DNA of 64,000 nucleotides from Sphingomonas azotifigens NBRC 15497 (GCF_002091475.1 NZ_BCTR01000019.1:1-64000), one strand, 5' to 3'. Positions 9,928 through 20,619 are shown, counted from the stretch's first letter. A program made the numbers and translations. The notes: a model not told the origin generated them from the letters alone.

Positions 9928-11232
9928 TCAGGCTTCGGCGGTGCGGGCGGGCCGCAGCTTGCGATACAGCCGATAGGCGGTGTCGACGCCGAGATAGAGC
10001 AGCGGCAGCAGCACGATATAGCGGTAGCGCGGCACCGGCTGGGTGATGATGTACGGCAGCACCGGCACGAGCGCCATCGCTGCGAGGTAGATCAGCCGCG
10101 TCCGCCAGGCGAACAGCGCGGCGAACGCGCCGACCAGCCCAAAGGCGCTGAACGTCCAGAGCAACGCCTGGCGAAGGACGACGCTCCGCTCGAGATGGCC
10201 GGTATAGATGCCCCACTGCCAGCTCGGCGGAAAGTAATATTGGATCAGGTGCTTGGCGCACAGGCGGGCAAAGTCGCCGGGGTGCGCGCGAATCCATGCC
10301 TTGGTCTCGTCGCCCATCGCGTTGGCATAGACGAGCTCGCCGCCCATGGCCTGCATGCGGTTGAACGCCGCCTGGCTCTCCAGCGGGTGGATTTCGCGCA
10401 GGCGCCCGACGAAGATCTCGCGTTCCGGCTTGCCCAGCGCGGCGGGGTGGTTGCCGATCGCCAGCTCCAGGCCGAAATTGCCGCGCAGCGGCAGGAAGCG
10501 GCCAAAGGCCTCATAGTTGCGGATCGTCCAGGGCGTCAGCACCGCGATCAGCAGCGCCGTCACCAGCGCGCCGTGGCCGATCCAGCTCCGCGGCGGCGCC
10601 TTGCGCAGCAGCAGCAGCCCGATGATCGCATAGGCGGCAAGGCCCAGCGCGGGGTTGATGAAGAACAGCAGCGCCGCCGTCAGGCCCAGCCAGAAAGTGG
10701 TGCGGAATTTCAGCGTGCTGCCGGTATCGGCCTGCAGCGCGATCAGTAGCACGATCGTGCCGAGCAAGGTCGCCAGACCGCCTTCCCAGATCCGGAACAC
10801 CGTCGTTTCGAGCTCGGGATGGATCGGCACCAGTGCGAAGATTGCCAGTGCGACCAGCCGCGGCGGCCGCGGAATGCCTGCGATGCCGGCGGCGCGATAG
10901 AATAGCGCCCCCGTGCCGAGGGCAATCGAGATGGCGACGAGCGCCAGGATCCACTCGGACAGCTCGGTACGCACCCCGAACAGCCGATAGACGGTGCCGG
11001 CAAACATCGGCAGAATGGGGTTTAGATGCGTGGTGAGGCCGCTGCCGCGCCCGAACACGTCGCCGATCGTGCCGTCGCGCGCGAACGAGAGGGCGACATT
11101 GGCCGCCTCGCCCAGCGCATATTGCGTGCCGCGTGCGACGAGCTTCCACACCCGGAGAAGAAATCCGACCAGCAGGATCGCTGCGGGCAGATAGCGGGCG
11201 TAGCGGTGTTCCAACAACGCTTGCAGTTTCAC
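9928..11232 (-). CDS. Polytopic glycosyltransferase (ArnT/PMT-like, GT39/GT83 class)
   Basis: About 434 residues with roughly ten hydrophobic helices. After the first helix (YLPAAILLVGFLLRVWKLV) a long periplasmic loop begins, as in lipid-linked sugar transferases such as ArnT and protein mannosyltransferases. The catalytic acidic residue normally sits in that first loop. Such enzymes move a sugar from an undecaprenyl-phosphate carrier to lipid, glycan or protein on the periplasmic side. I chose GTG at 11232 since AAGGGGG precedes it by nine bases. The GT2 gene 117 bases upstream probably makes the polyprenyl-phosphate sugar donor, so the two form a functional pair. Confidence 0.72.
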   Translation of the reverse strand: MKLQALLEHRYARYLPAAILLVGFLLRVWKLVARGTQYALGEAANVALSFARDGTIGDVFGRGSGLTTHLNPILPMFAGTVYRLFGVRTELSEWILALVAISIALGTGALFYRAAGIAGIPRPPRLVALAIFALVPIHPELETTVFRIWEGGLATLLGTIVLLIALQADTGSTLKFRTTFWLGLTAALLFFINPALGLAAYAIIGLLLLRKAPPRSWIGHGALVTALLIAVLTPWTIRNYEAFGRFLPLRGNFGLELAIGNHPAALGKPEREIFVGRLREIHPLESQAAFNRMQAMGGELVYANAMGDETKAWIRAHPGDFARLCAKHLIQYYFPPSWQWGIYTGHLERSVVLRQALLWTFSAFGLVGAFAALFAWRTRLIYLAAMALVPVLPYIITQPVPRYRYIVLLPLLYLGVDTAYRLYRKLRPARTAEA

Positions 11233-11349
11233 GACGTCATCCCCCTTGTCGATTCCGTTCTTTCGGGCGGCACCGCGGCGGCGGCGACGTCCGTCGCCTG
11301 CCGCGCGGCGCATCGAAACCGCCTGCCGCGGCAGGTGGAGGTCATTCCA

Positions 11350-12309
11350 TCAGGCGCGGGGCGCCGGTACGCCGAGATAGGCCAGTCGCCGTACTTCGCG
11401 CCGGCCGCGCACCACCGTGTCCAGGATCAGCCCGGTGAAGATATTCAGCAGCCCGACGATCGCGAGGCCGGTGACGAGCACTGCCGTCGGCAGGCGCGGG
11501 ACCAGGCCGGTCTGGGCATAGGTGATCGCCAGCGGGATCGCGAGCAGCAGCGCGAGCAACATGGCGACGCCGCCCAACAGGCCGAAGAACAGCACCGGAC
11601 GCTCGATGCGGAACAGGTTCACGATCGTGCGCAGAATCCGCCAGCCGTCGCGATAGGTCGACAGCTTCGACGTCGATCCCTCGGGCCGCGCGGCATAGTT
11701 GGTGACGATCTCCGACACCGGCATGCGCAGCTCGAGCGCGTGGATGCTGATCTCGGTTTCGATCTCGAAGCCGGCCGACAGCACCGGGAAGCTCTTCACG
11801 AAGCGCCGCGAGAAGACGCGGTAGCCCGAAAGGATGTCGGTGAAGCTACGGCCGAACAGCTGGGCGAGCATGCCGGTCAGCATCGCATTGCCGAAGCGGT
11901 GGCCGCGGCGATAGGCCAGCTCGATCTCCGACTTGCGCGCGCCGACGACCATGTCGAGCTGCTCCTCGATCAGGCGGTTGACCAGCTCGGGCGCGGCATC
12001 GGCGTCATAGGTGAGGTCGCCGTCGGACAGGACGTAGACGTCCGCCTCGACATCGGCGAACATGCGGCGGACGACATTGCCCTTGCCCTGCATGCGCTCC
12101 GAGCGCACCACCGCGCCAGCTTCGGCCGCGACCTCGCAGGTCCGGTCGCGGCTGTTATTGTCGTACACATAGACGGTGGCTTCCGGCAGCGCGGCGCGGA
12201 AAGCCGCGACGGTACGGCCGATTGCTACTTCTTCATTATAGCAAGGAAGCAATACGGCGATTTTTAATCCAGAAAACCGTCCGGCGCCCGTGGTGTCTTG
12301 CGGCGACAT
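11350..12309 (-). CDS. Family 2 glycosyltransferase with C-terminal membrane helices (DPM1/GtrB-like)
   Basis: About 319 residues. The N-terminal GT-A domain has [17 protein letters not shown], the nucleotide-sugar motif [14 protein letters not shown] (metal-binding DGD) and [11 protein letters not shown]. Two hydrophobic helices follow ([20 protein letters not shown] and [20 protein letters not shown]). This is the architecture of polyprenyl-phosphate glycosyltransferases that charge undecaprenyl phosphate with a hexose. The ATG at 12309 follows GGGGGT. It is divergent from gatB and upstream of the ArnT-like transferase that would use its product. Confidence 0.84.
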   Translation of the reverse strand: MSPQDTTGAGRFSGLKIAVLLPCYNEEVAIGRTVAAFRAALPEATVYVYDNNSRDRTCEVAAEAGAVVRSERMQGKGNVVRRMFADVEADVYVLSDGDLTYDADAAPELVNRLIEEQLDMVVGARKSEIELAYRRGHRFGNAMLTGMLAQLFGRSFTDILSGYRVFSRRFVKSFPVLSAGFEIETEISIHALELRMPVSEIVTNYAARPEGSTSKLSTYRDGWRILRTIVNLFRIERPVLFFGLLGGVAMLLALLLAIPLAITYAQTGLVPRLPTAVLVTGLAIVGLLNIFTGLILDTVVRGRREVRRLAYLGVPAPRA

Positions 12310-12561
12310 GGTGCTACCCCCGATACTTCGCATGCCAGAAAAGCGATATTCTCCGGCTGCGTAGTGGATCGCACTACGTTGTGCAATGCCGAACAAACTC
12401 GCCAAACAGGCCGTTCGGCGCAGGCTGAACCGGGGCGGGACAGCCCTTGGATCCAGCGACGGCCGAGCGGGTCCGTGCTCGCTGCCAATTGCCCGCTGGA
12501 CCTGAGCGCCGCGACGCGCGATAGGCTGCCCACATATATCCCATTACCTTGTGAAGAGCAC

Positions 12562-14073
<1,512 letters not shown>

Positions 14074-14085
14074 AGGGAAGGGATG

Positions 14086-14110
14086 CCCCGGCGGCGTTTC
14101 GCCGCCGGGG
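14086..14110. terminator. Hairpin between gatB and the convergent hypothetical gene
   Basis: A perfect 11-bp stem (14086-14096 with 14100-14110) with a TTT loop lies between two convergent genes. There is no T tract on either strand, so its efficiency as an intrinsic terminator is uncertain. Confidence 0.5.
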
Positions 14111-14122
14111 TGAAGCCGCGTG

Positions 14123-14797
14123 TTACTTCTGCTTCGGTTGGCGGTGCTTGGCGACTGCCTTCTGTTCTTTCCCCGAAAACTTTTCGAGATCCTTCCGGAA
14201 CGCGCCCCGGAGCTCGTCGAGCGCTGCGCGCGCGTCTTCGCCCTTCTTCGGCGGGAACAGCACAAGGCGGTGCTTTCCGCGCGCCTTGTACGCGAACTGA
14301 ACCTGATCCTGGCTGCCGAAGTCTCGGAACGCGAACAGCGTGGTGAGCGAGCGACCGGCGATCGTGCCCTTGTGGTATGCGATCTCGGCAACGATCAGTT
14401 CCGAATAGCACGCGGCCTTGGACTTGCTGCGGCGGGTCATCACCTTGGTGATCGTTTTGCGGTCGAGCGGCTGGTCGTGGCGGATGATCTGCGTGCCGGC
14501 CGGCAGCGACAGCAGCGTCGGCAGGTCGAGCGATTGCAGCGTGTCCAGCTGGATCTGGCTCTCCAGCGTGCTGCGCATGTGCGCCCTGTTGTGGGCGTCC
14601 TTGCTCGCATGCGCCGCCCGGTCGATCAGTTCTTCTCCCACGCCGCCGAAGGTGGACAGGAGACCGGTCGTTTCCGACTTCATGCGCTCGGCTGGCCAGA
14701 GGTGCAGTTCGCACGGAGCGGTCTGCGCGAGCGCGCTTCCCGCCCCGATCCAGAGGCTGGCGGCCGCTGCTGCGACGGGCAGTAGCTTGTTCAACAT
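14123..14797 (-). CDS. Exported hypothetical protein
   Basis: About 224 residues, not recognised. A signal peptide (MLNKLLPVAAAAASLWIGAGSALA) is followed by a mature region beginning QTAPCELHLWPAERM. The middle is mixed alpha/beta with a GRSLTTLFAFRDFG stretch, and the C-terminus is Lys-rich and charged, with no second membrane segment. It is most likely periplasmic or lipid-associated. The ATG at 14797 is chosen because AAGGA lies nearby and it begins the signal peptide; the frame opens 21 codons upstream. It converges on gatB and is divergent from the cyclophilin gene. Confidence 0.7.
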   Translation of the reverse strand: MLNKLLPVAAAAASLWIGAGSALAQTAPCELHLWPAERMKSETTGLLSTFGGVGEELIDRAAHASKDAHNRAHMRSTLESQIQLDTLQSLDLPTLLSLPAGTQIIRHDQPLDRKTITKVMTRRSKSKAACYSELIVAEIAYHKGTIAGRSLTTLFAFRDFGSQDQVQFAYKARGKHRLVLFPPKKGEDARAALDELRGAFRKDLEKFSGKEQKAVAKHRQPKQK

Positions 14798-15004
14798 GTA
14801 GCATTTCCTTGGCGAAGGCGGTGAGTGCGTTCTGCGCGCCTTCCCCATCTGGTGCGCCACGTCGCCTGCTCCATGATCGGCCGGCGGGCTCGGAACAACG
14901 TGGCCGGGGGTTAGCGAGCGGGGTTAGCGCCTGCGACGGGGGGATGCCGGCTTGCCAAGCGAGGCGGCGCTTCGCATGGTGGCATGAACAGCGGAGATGG
15001 TTGC

Positions 15005-15616
15005 ATGATCAGGATGTTGGCGTGGCTTGCGATGGCGTTGATGGCGCTTCCGGCGGCCGCGCAGACCCCGCCGCCCGCCACCGTGGCCAATCCGAAGGTG
15101 GCGATCGAGACCAGTGCCGGGCGAATGGTGGTCGAGGTCTATCTCGACAAGGCGCCGGTCTCCGCGCGCAACTTCCTGCGCTATGTCGATGCGAAGCGGC
15201 TGGACGGCGTGGTGTTCTACCGCACGGTCAAGCCGGCGGAGAAGTTCGGCTTCGTCCAGTTCGGCATCCAGAACGCGCCCGCGAAGATGTACCCGCCGAT
15301 CAAGCACGAGCCGACCAGCGAGACCGGCATCCACCATCTTGCCGGCACGCTGTCGCTGCCGCGGCTCGCCCCGGGCAGCGCGCGGGGCGAGTTCACGATC
15401 ATGGTCGGCGATCAGCCCTCGTTCGATGCGGATCCGAGCAAGCCCGGCGACAATCTCGGCTACGCGGCGTTCGGCCGGGTGGTCGAGGGCAAGGACGTGC
15501 TGCTCAAGATCTTCGACGCGCCCACCTCGCCGACCAAGACCATCATGGGAAGCTTCAAGGGCGAAGTCCCCGAGGTGCCGGTGAAGATCGTATCAGCCCG
15601 CCGTATCGCCGGCTGA
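15005..15616 (+). CDS. Exported cyclophilin-type peptidyl-prolyl isomerase
   Basis: About 203 residues. A signal peptide (MIRMLAWLAMALMALPAAA) precedes a cyclophilin domain: VAIETSAGRMVVEVYLDKAP, NFLRYVDAKRLDGVVFYRTV, GEFTIMVGDQPSFDAD and GYAAFGRVVEGKDVL. The domain should catalyse proline isomerisation during folding of periplasmic proteins. The usual FHR and FFI motifs are altered (FYR, FTI), so activity may differ from PpiA. The ATG at 15005 has GGAG at a good distance; one at 14984 in the same frame is possible. The stop is 6 bases from the end of the convergent Crp-like gene. Confidence 0.88.
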   Translation: MIRMLAWLAMALMALPAAAQTPPPATVANPKVAIETSAGRMVVEVYLDKAPVSARNFLRYVDAKRLDGVVFYRTVKPAEKFGFVQFGIQNAPAKMYPPIKHEPTSETGIHHLAGTLSLPRLAPGSARGEFTIMVGDQPSFDADPSKPGDNLGYAAFGRVVEGKDVLLKIFDAPTSPTKTIMGSFKGEVPEVPVKIVSARRIAG

Positions 15617-15622
15617 TCCGCC

Positions 15623-16342
15623 TCAGAGCGGGTGGGGGTCCAGGTAGAGATAGCCCGGATCGAACTCGGCGAGTCGCTTGAGGCCGGGCAGGTCCTGGAA
15701 CGCCACCAGGCCGTTGCGAAACTCCACCAACCCACGCTCGCGCAACTCGCGCAGCACGCGGTTCACATGCACGGGGGTGAGGCCCAGGCATTCGGCAAGC
15801 TCGGCCTGGCTGATCGGGAAGCGGTACCGCTCGGCCTCGGCATGGCCGACCACGCCCAGCCGGACGTGCAACTCGCAGAACAGGTGCGCGGCGCGCTGGA
15901 TCGCCGAGCGGCGGCCCAGCGAGACTTCCCACTCGCGGTGAATCGCCGCGTCGACATTGGTGGAGAACCACATCACCCGCGTGAGATGCGGCTGCGTCTC
16001 GGTGATCTCGCGCAGCCGGGTGTGGGCGGCGCGGGCGATGGTGCAGGGCGTGAGCGCAAGCAGCGAATGGTCGAGCCGCTTCAGCGTGAATCCGTGGAGG
16101 TCGGCGAAGTCACCCGGCACGTGCACATGGGTGATCTGCCGGGTGCCATTCTTGAGATCCTTGTAGCGGGCGATGAACCCGTCCAGCACCAGCGTCGAAT
16201 AGTTCAGCTCCTCCCCGGAGCGCACGATGGTGCGGCCGGCCGGATGCGTCACCATGTCGACGATCGTGCCGCGGAGCGCCGCTTCTTCCGCAGCGCTGAT
16301 CTCGTCGCGTAGCCGAAGTTTGCGCAGGTGGCATTCGATCAT
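15623..16342 (-). CDS. Crp/Fnr family transcriptional regulator
   Basis: 239 residues. The N-terminal cyclic-nucleotide-binding-like beta barrel (about 10-130) lacks the cysteine cluster of Fnr. The C-terminal winged helix-turn-helix (about 150-225) has the Crp signature ISQAELAECLGLTPVHVNRVLRELRERGLV. This subgroup is frequent in sphingomonads and rhizobia, and its effector is usually unknown. It is a single gene, convergent with the cyclophilin gene. Confidence 0.9.
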   Translation of the reverse strand: MIECHLRKLRLRDEISAAEEAALRGTIVDMVTHPAGRTIVRSGEELNYSTLVLDGFIARYKDLKNGTRQITHVHVPGDFADLHGFTLKRLDHSLLALTPCTIARAAHTRLREITETQPHLTRVMWFSTNVDAAIHREWEVSLGRRSAIQRAAHLFCELHVRLGVVGHAEAERYRFPISQAELAECLGLTPVHVNRVLRELRERGLVEFRNGLVAFQDLPGLKRLAEFDPGYLYLDPHPL

Positions 16343-16420
16343 CGCGGGGGCATCTCCAGCATGCGGAAGCGGCGCCGCGGGTCGGCGGCACCGCTGCCAT
16401 GGCAGGGTTGGGGGAGGGAG

Positions 16421-16609
16421 TTATTGCTGGTTGAGGTCCTGGTTCTTCACGACCCCGTCGGCGCCGTTCTCGCCGCCGGCGCCCAGCGGCACCGCCTTGG
16501 TGAGCGGCACACCCTTCTTGCCCGCGGCATCGGCGGCGTCCGAGCGCGCTTCCACCGCCTGCTGGATGTCGGAGCGGGGATCGTCATTATCGTTGGTGAT
16601 GTTCGGCAT
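16421..16609 (-). CDS. Small acidic hypothetical protein
   Basis: 62 residues, hydrophilic and disordered-looking, starting MPNITNDNDDPRSDIQQAVE and ending KNQDLNQQ, with no membrane segment. A clear AGGAG ribosome site precedes the ATG by seven bases. It forms a pair with the small proline-rich gene 15 bases upstream, which has the same kind of ribosome site. The function is unknown. Confidence 0.6.
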   Translation of the reverse strand: MPNITNDNDDPRSDIQQAVEARSDAADAAGKKGVPLTKAVPLGAGGENGADGVVKNQDLNQQ

Positions 16610-16624
16610 GGGAGCTCTCCTGGT

Positions 16625-16807
16625 TCAGGCGACCGGCTGGCCGGGGGTGATGCCCGGATCGATGCTCGGCGTGGTCTCGGGCGCCGGCACGTCGATATCG
16701 GGGCCGGGGGGATCGATCTCCGGCGGCGGACCGCCGGGCTGGCCGGGGTTGGGCGCCGGCGCTTCGGACGGCGGCGTGGTCGGCTGGATGGGGGGCTCTA
16801 CCGGCAT
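16625..16807 (-). CDS. Small proline-rich hypothetical protein
   Basis: 60 residues, about one third proline (PPSEAPAPNPGQPGGPPPEI and similar), acidic and without a signal peptide. An AGGAG site precedes the start. The ribosome sites and tandem arrangement with the next small gene support that both are expressed, but no function can be assigned. Low-complexity composition in GC-rich DNA means a chance open frame is not fully excluded. Confidence 0.55.
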   Translation of the reverse strand: MPVEPPIQPTTPPSEAPAPNPGQPGGPPPEIDPPGPDIDVPAPETTPSIDPGITPGQPVA

Positions 16808-16919
16808 GGGACAACTCCTGTTCGTTGCAGCCCCAACGCCTTGCGACGCCCAATCGTTGCTTCGTGCTTGCCCCGGACCCCATGACTGCTATAGAGCCCG
16901 CCGACCGGCGGTGTCCCCT

Positions 16920-17004
16920 GCGGGCGTGGCGGAACTGGTAGACGCGCTGGATTTAGGTTCCAGTATCGAAAGATGTGGGGGTTCGACTCCCTTCGCCCGC
17001 ACCA
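16920..17004 (+). tRNA. tRNA-Leu (anticodon TAG)
   Basis: 85 nt including an encoded CCA. The acceptor stem pairs 16920-16926 with 16994-17000. The D arm carries TGGTAGACGC as in class II tRNAs. The anticodon stem CTGGA/TCCAG closes a loop with TAG at 16954-16956, reading CUA codons. The long variable arm and the GTTCGACTC T-arm confirm leucine. Confidence 0.97.
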
Positions 17005-17062
17005 GTCCTCGCGGCTGATGTGTGGTACACCGCAATTCCGATTCCTTTGAGAAAGCGTGAGA

Positions 17063-18682
17063 ATGCAGACTGTCGAGACGTTGAACGAGGGCCTGAAGCG
17101 CGCCTTCACGCTGAAGATCACCGCCCAGGAAATCGACTCGAAGGTCGATGCCGAAGTGAAGCGGGTCGCGCCGCAGATTCGCATGCCCGGCTTCCGCCCC
17201 GGCAAGGTGCCGGTCAACCTGGTCCGCAAGATGCACGGCGAGGCGCTGGCGCAGGACGCGCTCAACAGCTCGATCCAGGACGGCATCCAGCAGCTGATCG
17301 TCGATCACAAGCTGCGCCCGGCGATGCAGCCGTCGGTCAGCCTCGAGGGCGACTATGCCCCCGGCGGCGACGCGGAAGTGAAGGTCGAGCTGGAAGTGCT
17401 CCCGGACGTTCCGACCCCGTCGATCGAGGGCCTCAAGCTCGAGCGCCTGACCGTGCCGGTGCAGGATTCGGAAGTGCAGGAGCAGCTGAAGCAGCTCGCC
17501 GACCAGCAGAAGCGCTGGGACGATGCGGCCGAGGGCCATGCCGCGACCACGGGTGACCAGGTCGTCATGGACTTCGTCGGCAAGGTCGACGGCGTCGCCT
17601 TCGAGGGCGGCACCGGCGAGGGCATGGCCGTCGAGCTCGGCTCGGGCCGCCTGATCCCGGGCTTCGAGGAGCAGCTCGAAGGCGTGAAGGTCGGCGACGA
17701 GAAGCAGCTCAACGTCACCTTCCCGGAAGATTACGGCGCCAAGGATCTGGCCGGCAAGGCCGCGACCTTCGACGTCAAGATCACCGCGGTGCAGACCGCC
17801 GGCGAGACCAAGATCGACGACGACATGGCCAAGGCGTTCGGCCTCCAGGACCTGGAGCAGCTGACCGGCCTGCTGAAGGGCCAGATCGAGCAGCAGCTCA
17901 ATGGCCTGACCCGCACCCACATGAAGCGCAAGCTGCTCGACCAGCTCGCCGCCGGCCATGACTTCCCGGTCCCGCCGTCGATGGTGGAAGCCGAGTTCGA
18001 CCAGATCTGGCACCAGCTTGTCCACGAGACCGAGCATGAGGAAGATCCGGCGGCGGCGCTTGCCGAGCTGGAAGGCGAGCGCGACGAATATCGTGCGATC
18101 GCCGAGCGCCGCGTGCGCCTGGGCCTGCTGCTCAGCGAGATCGGCACCGCCAACGGTGTCGAAGTCACCGCGCAGGAAATGAACCGCCTGATTGCGCAGG
18201 CCGCGCAGCAGTACGGCCCGCAGGATCGCCAGCGCTTCATCCAGTATGTCCAGCAGGAGCCGATGGCGGCTGCCCAGCTGCGCGCGCCGCTGTTCGAGGA
18301 CAAGGTCGTCGACTTCCTGTTCGGCAAGGCCGAGATCACCGATCGCGAAGTGACCAAGGACGAGCTGGAAGCCGCGATCGAGAGCGAGGACGGTTTCGCC
18401 TCGGGCACGCACGTGCATGATCATGACGACCACAAGCCGAAGAAGAAGGCGGCCAAGCAGGCCGAAGCTTCGGACGAGGCTGGCGACGAAGAGAAGCCCG
18501 CCAAGAAGCCGGCTGCCAAGAAGGCCAAGGCCGAAGAGGCCGAGCCGGCCGCCGAAGGCGATGCCGAGCCGGTGAAGAAGCCGGCCGCGAAGAAGGCAGC
18601 CAAGGCAGCCGAAGGCGAGGGCGACGAAGCTGCGCCGAAGCCGAAAAAGGCACCGGCCAAGAAAAAGGCCGACGCCGAATGA
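17063..18682 (+). CDS. tig: Trigger factor, with long Lys/Ala/Glu tail
   Basis: About 539 residues. The ribosome-associated chaperone and peptidyl-prolyl isomerase that meets nascent chains. The N-terminal ribosome-binding domain contains the signature region MPGFRPGKVP (about 45-54). The FKBP-like isomerase domain is about 160-245 (GDQVVMDFVGKVDG, LIPGFEEQLEGV), and the helical C-domain runs to about 430. A low-complexity tail of about 90 residues follows, with repeated KKPAAKKA blocks alternating with acidic stretches; typical trigger factors end near 430-450. The ATG at 17063 was preferred to GTG at 17057. A strong terminator follows. Confidence 0.95.
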   Translation: MQTVETLNEGLKRAFTLKITAQEIDSKVDAEVKRVAPQIRMPGFRPGKVPVNLVRKMHGEALAQDALNSSIQDGIQQLIVDHKLRPAMQPSVSLEGDYAPGGDAEVKVELEVLPDVPTPSIEGLKLERLTVPVQDSEVQEQLKQLADQQKRWDDAAEGHAATTGDQVVMDFVGKVDGVAFEGGTGEGMAVELGSGRLIPGFEEQLEGVKVGDEKQLNVTFPEDYGAKDLAGKAATFDVKITAVQTAGETKIDDDMAKAFGLQDLEQLTGLLKGQIEQQLNGLTRTHMKRKLLDQLAAGHDFPVPPSMVEAEFDQIWHQLVHETEHEEDPAAALAELEGERDEYRAIAERRVRLGLLLSEIGTANGVEVTAQEMNRLIAQAAQQYGPQDRQRFIQYVQQEPMAAAQLRAPLFEDKVVDFLFGKAEITDREVTKDELEAAIESEDGFASGTHVHDHDDHKPKKKAAKQAEASDEAGDEEKPAKKPAAKKAKAEEAEPAAEGDAEPVKKPAAKKAAKAAEGEGDEAAPKPKKAPAKKKADAE

Positions 18683-18688
18683 TCCCGA

Positions 18689-18720
18689 GGGGCCGGAACG
18701 AAAGTTCCGGCCCCTTTTTC
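18689..18720 (+). terminator. Intrinsic terminator of tig
   Basis: A perfect 11-bp stem (18689-18699 with 18704-18714) closed by a GAAA tetraloop is followed by TTTTT. It begins 7 bases after the tig stop. Confidence 0.95.
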
Positions 18721-19770
18721 TTTCGGCTGTCATGGTGCGCGGGCTAGCGTCGCTTCGGCGTGGACGAGGCGCGACGACGCAAGGGCACCACGCGGTGCTG
18801 CCAGGGTAATCCGCTCCGGCGCATGAATCGCCCGGTAGCAACCCACCTTCCGCGATCGCGTGCCGCGACCAAGCAGCTGGCGGCTGGGCGGCCGAGTCAG
18901 GCAGTGGATTGTGTTAAGATGGCGCAATCCGCGAGACACGCCGCGGCGCGAACCACAAACGTGCAAGGATGACAGTCGGTTCCGTGGCTTAGCTGCTTGG
19001 CGAGGCCCCTCAAACGTTTGTTCCCGCCAAACCTCCACCGTGCACGGCGGCAGACTTTATTTTACGCTGCTGTCTCCAATTTTGACACATCTTCCGTTGC
19101 TGAAGCCCGACAAGCGCATTTTTCGCGATGCCAGAAGCTATGATGAGTCGAAATTGGAGTAGCTTTACTGTTTCCCTCACTTCTTTCGAAGTTCGCGCAT
19201 TGTGCAGTTGCGAACAGAAGCACGGTCAAAATTCCTTAGAAAAAAGTCGATAGACCCGCCTGCTCCCGGCATGGTGTACGATAATAATAAGCGCAATTAT
19301 CGATGAATATGCGAATTATTTCTCTACATCATCTAGGTATAAGTGATACTTATCGGAAGATTGCTGGACATTATAATAGGTGATTAAGTATAACGTAATA
19401 TAAAATCGCGATCAATATTTATTAATATGTAAATTGCGTTGGGATTATGAAGAGGTAATCTAAGCGATTATGTTGCTGTATTGTAGATCAACGGGTCGAT
19501 GAATTGTATTCATTCAAGTAAAAAGGGAAATCAATCATAATATATGCAAGAATATGAAGGTTATTTACTGAGGGGTGCTGATTAGCTGTAAGGCATTGAA
19601 AATGGCTATAAAAATGACTTTTCTGGCAAAAAATCCCGCTAGCATAACGATATGGATGTTGTCCCAGTTTTACTCTTATTGATGCTTTCAATTGCAATTG
19701 ACTCATCGAGCATTTGGGTAGAGTAGATCGATGCCGGGTTAACCGGATCTCAACCATGTTTGGGGGTTTT
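18721..19770. other. Gene-free stretch with AT-rich core upstream of the PEP-CTERM gene
   Basis: About 1 kb without a convincing gene. The first 300 bases have ordinary GC content and only short open frames of poor coding character. From about 19060, and most strongly 19270-19700, composition drops to roughly one third GC by eye, in a genome otherwise about two thirds GC. The island contains A/T runs and small palindromes, for example ATAAGTGATACTTAT at 19339-19353 and CAATTGCAATTG near 19690. No transposase remnant, tRNA or clear promoter hexamer pair was found. It may be a long regulatory leader for the following gene, an untranslated RNA, or a decayed foreign insert. Confidence 0.6.
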
Positions 19771-20340
19771 ATGCGCACTCGTGTTCTCACCCTGCTTGCT
19801 GCCGCGACCGCCGCGGTTGCAGCTCCTCAGGCTGCTTCGGCAGCCAGCATCATCGGCAGCTTCTCTGGCGCCCTGCTGAACGTCACCAGCTCGGCGCAGC
19901 CGATCGCCGCCGGCAGCACCTTCGATGCCTTCGGCGGTGTCGTCTCGAGCACCAGCGGCGGTTTCGTTGGTCAGGGCGGCCTGATCTCGCTGAATCCGGT
20001 CACCGCGTCGGCCGGTTCGCTCGTTTCGATCACCACCGGCTTCGGTTCGTTCGCGGGCAAGGTCATCTCGGTGACCACCCCGACCAACGCCGTGAACTTC
20101 ATCGCGTCGGGCCTCTTCACCTCGACGATCGCGGGCTTCACCACCCCGAGCAAGTCGACCGTGACGTTCGGCTACACCCAGACGGGTGGTGCAGGCGCGG
20201 CGATCTCGGGCAGCTTCACGCTCGACTCGAAGAGCGCGGTGCCGGAGCCGGCGACCTGGGGCATGATGATCGCGGGTGCTGGCATGGCCGGCGCTGCTCT
20301 GCGTCGTCGTCGCACCAGCAAGAAGGTCGCCGTCGCCTAA
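19771..20340 (+). CDS. PEP-CTERM sorting-domain protein
   Basis: About 189 residues. A signal peptide (MRTRVLTLLAAATAAVAAPQAASA) is followed by a Ser/Thr/Gly-rich, beta-type mature domain. The C-terminus carries the sorting signal: VPEPATWGMMIAGAGMAGAA, then an RRRR cluster. This is the PEPxxW variant common in sphingomonads, processed by an exosortase at the outer surface in systems linked to exopolysaccharide. No exosortase is in this window. The ATG at 19771 follows TGGGGG; an ATG at 19756 is in frame but has a poorer site. It lies just downstream of the AT-rich stretch and is followed by a terminator. Confidence 0.88.
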   Translation: MRTRVLTLLAAATAAVAAPQAASAASIIGSFSGALLNVTSSAQPIAAGSTFDAFGGVVSSTSGGFVGQGGLISLNPVTASAGSLVSITTGFGSFAGKVISVTTPTNAVNFIASGLFTSTIAGFTTPSKSTVTFGYTQTGGAGAAISGSFTLDSKSAVPEPATWGMMIAGAGMAGAALRRRRTSKKVAVA

Positions 20341-20365
20341 CAGCGCGTCGAACCTATTGTTCAGA

Positions 20366-20398
20366 AAGGGCGGTACCGGCAACGGTGCCGCCCTTTTT
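20366..20398 (+). terminator. Intrinsic terminator of the PEP-CTERM gene
   Basis: A GC-rich stem-loop (GGGCGGTACCG with CGGTGCCGCCC, one G-T pair, loop GCAA) followed by TTTTT, 28 bases after the stop. It is typical of a monocistronic transcript. Confidence 0.9.
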
Positions 20399-20619
20399 GC
20401 ATGGGGTGCTGCCGCAGGCGATCGCTGGCCGCAGCCCAGACAGCCATCGTCGCCATCAGCGCGGACCGCCCACGAAGAGCCAGGATGGCTTGAACGCGCG
20501 CGTGCCGCGCTTGAGCAGTGCTGGCGGGGGTGGCCGGATCGGGCGACGCTGGGCAATTGCCGGCGCCCCTGTCGCGGCAAAGGGCCTAGCCGCCTTGCTT
20601 TCGCCGGCGAGGGCCGGGT

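Noticed and set aside
18730..19162. Short frames on both strands upstream of the AT-rich island
   Set aside because: Overlapping, without ribosome sites or plausible protein composition.
16920..19770. tRNA-Leu as integration site for the AT-rich island
   Set aside because: tig lies between them and no partial tRNA copy was found at the far end of the island.
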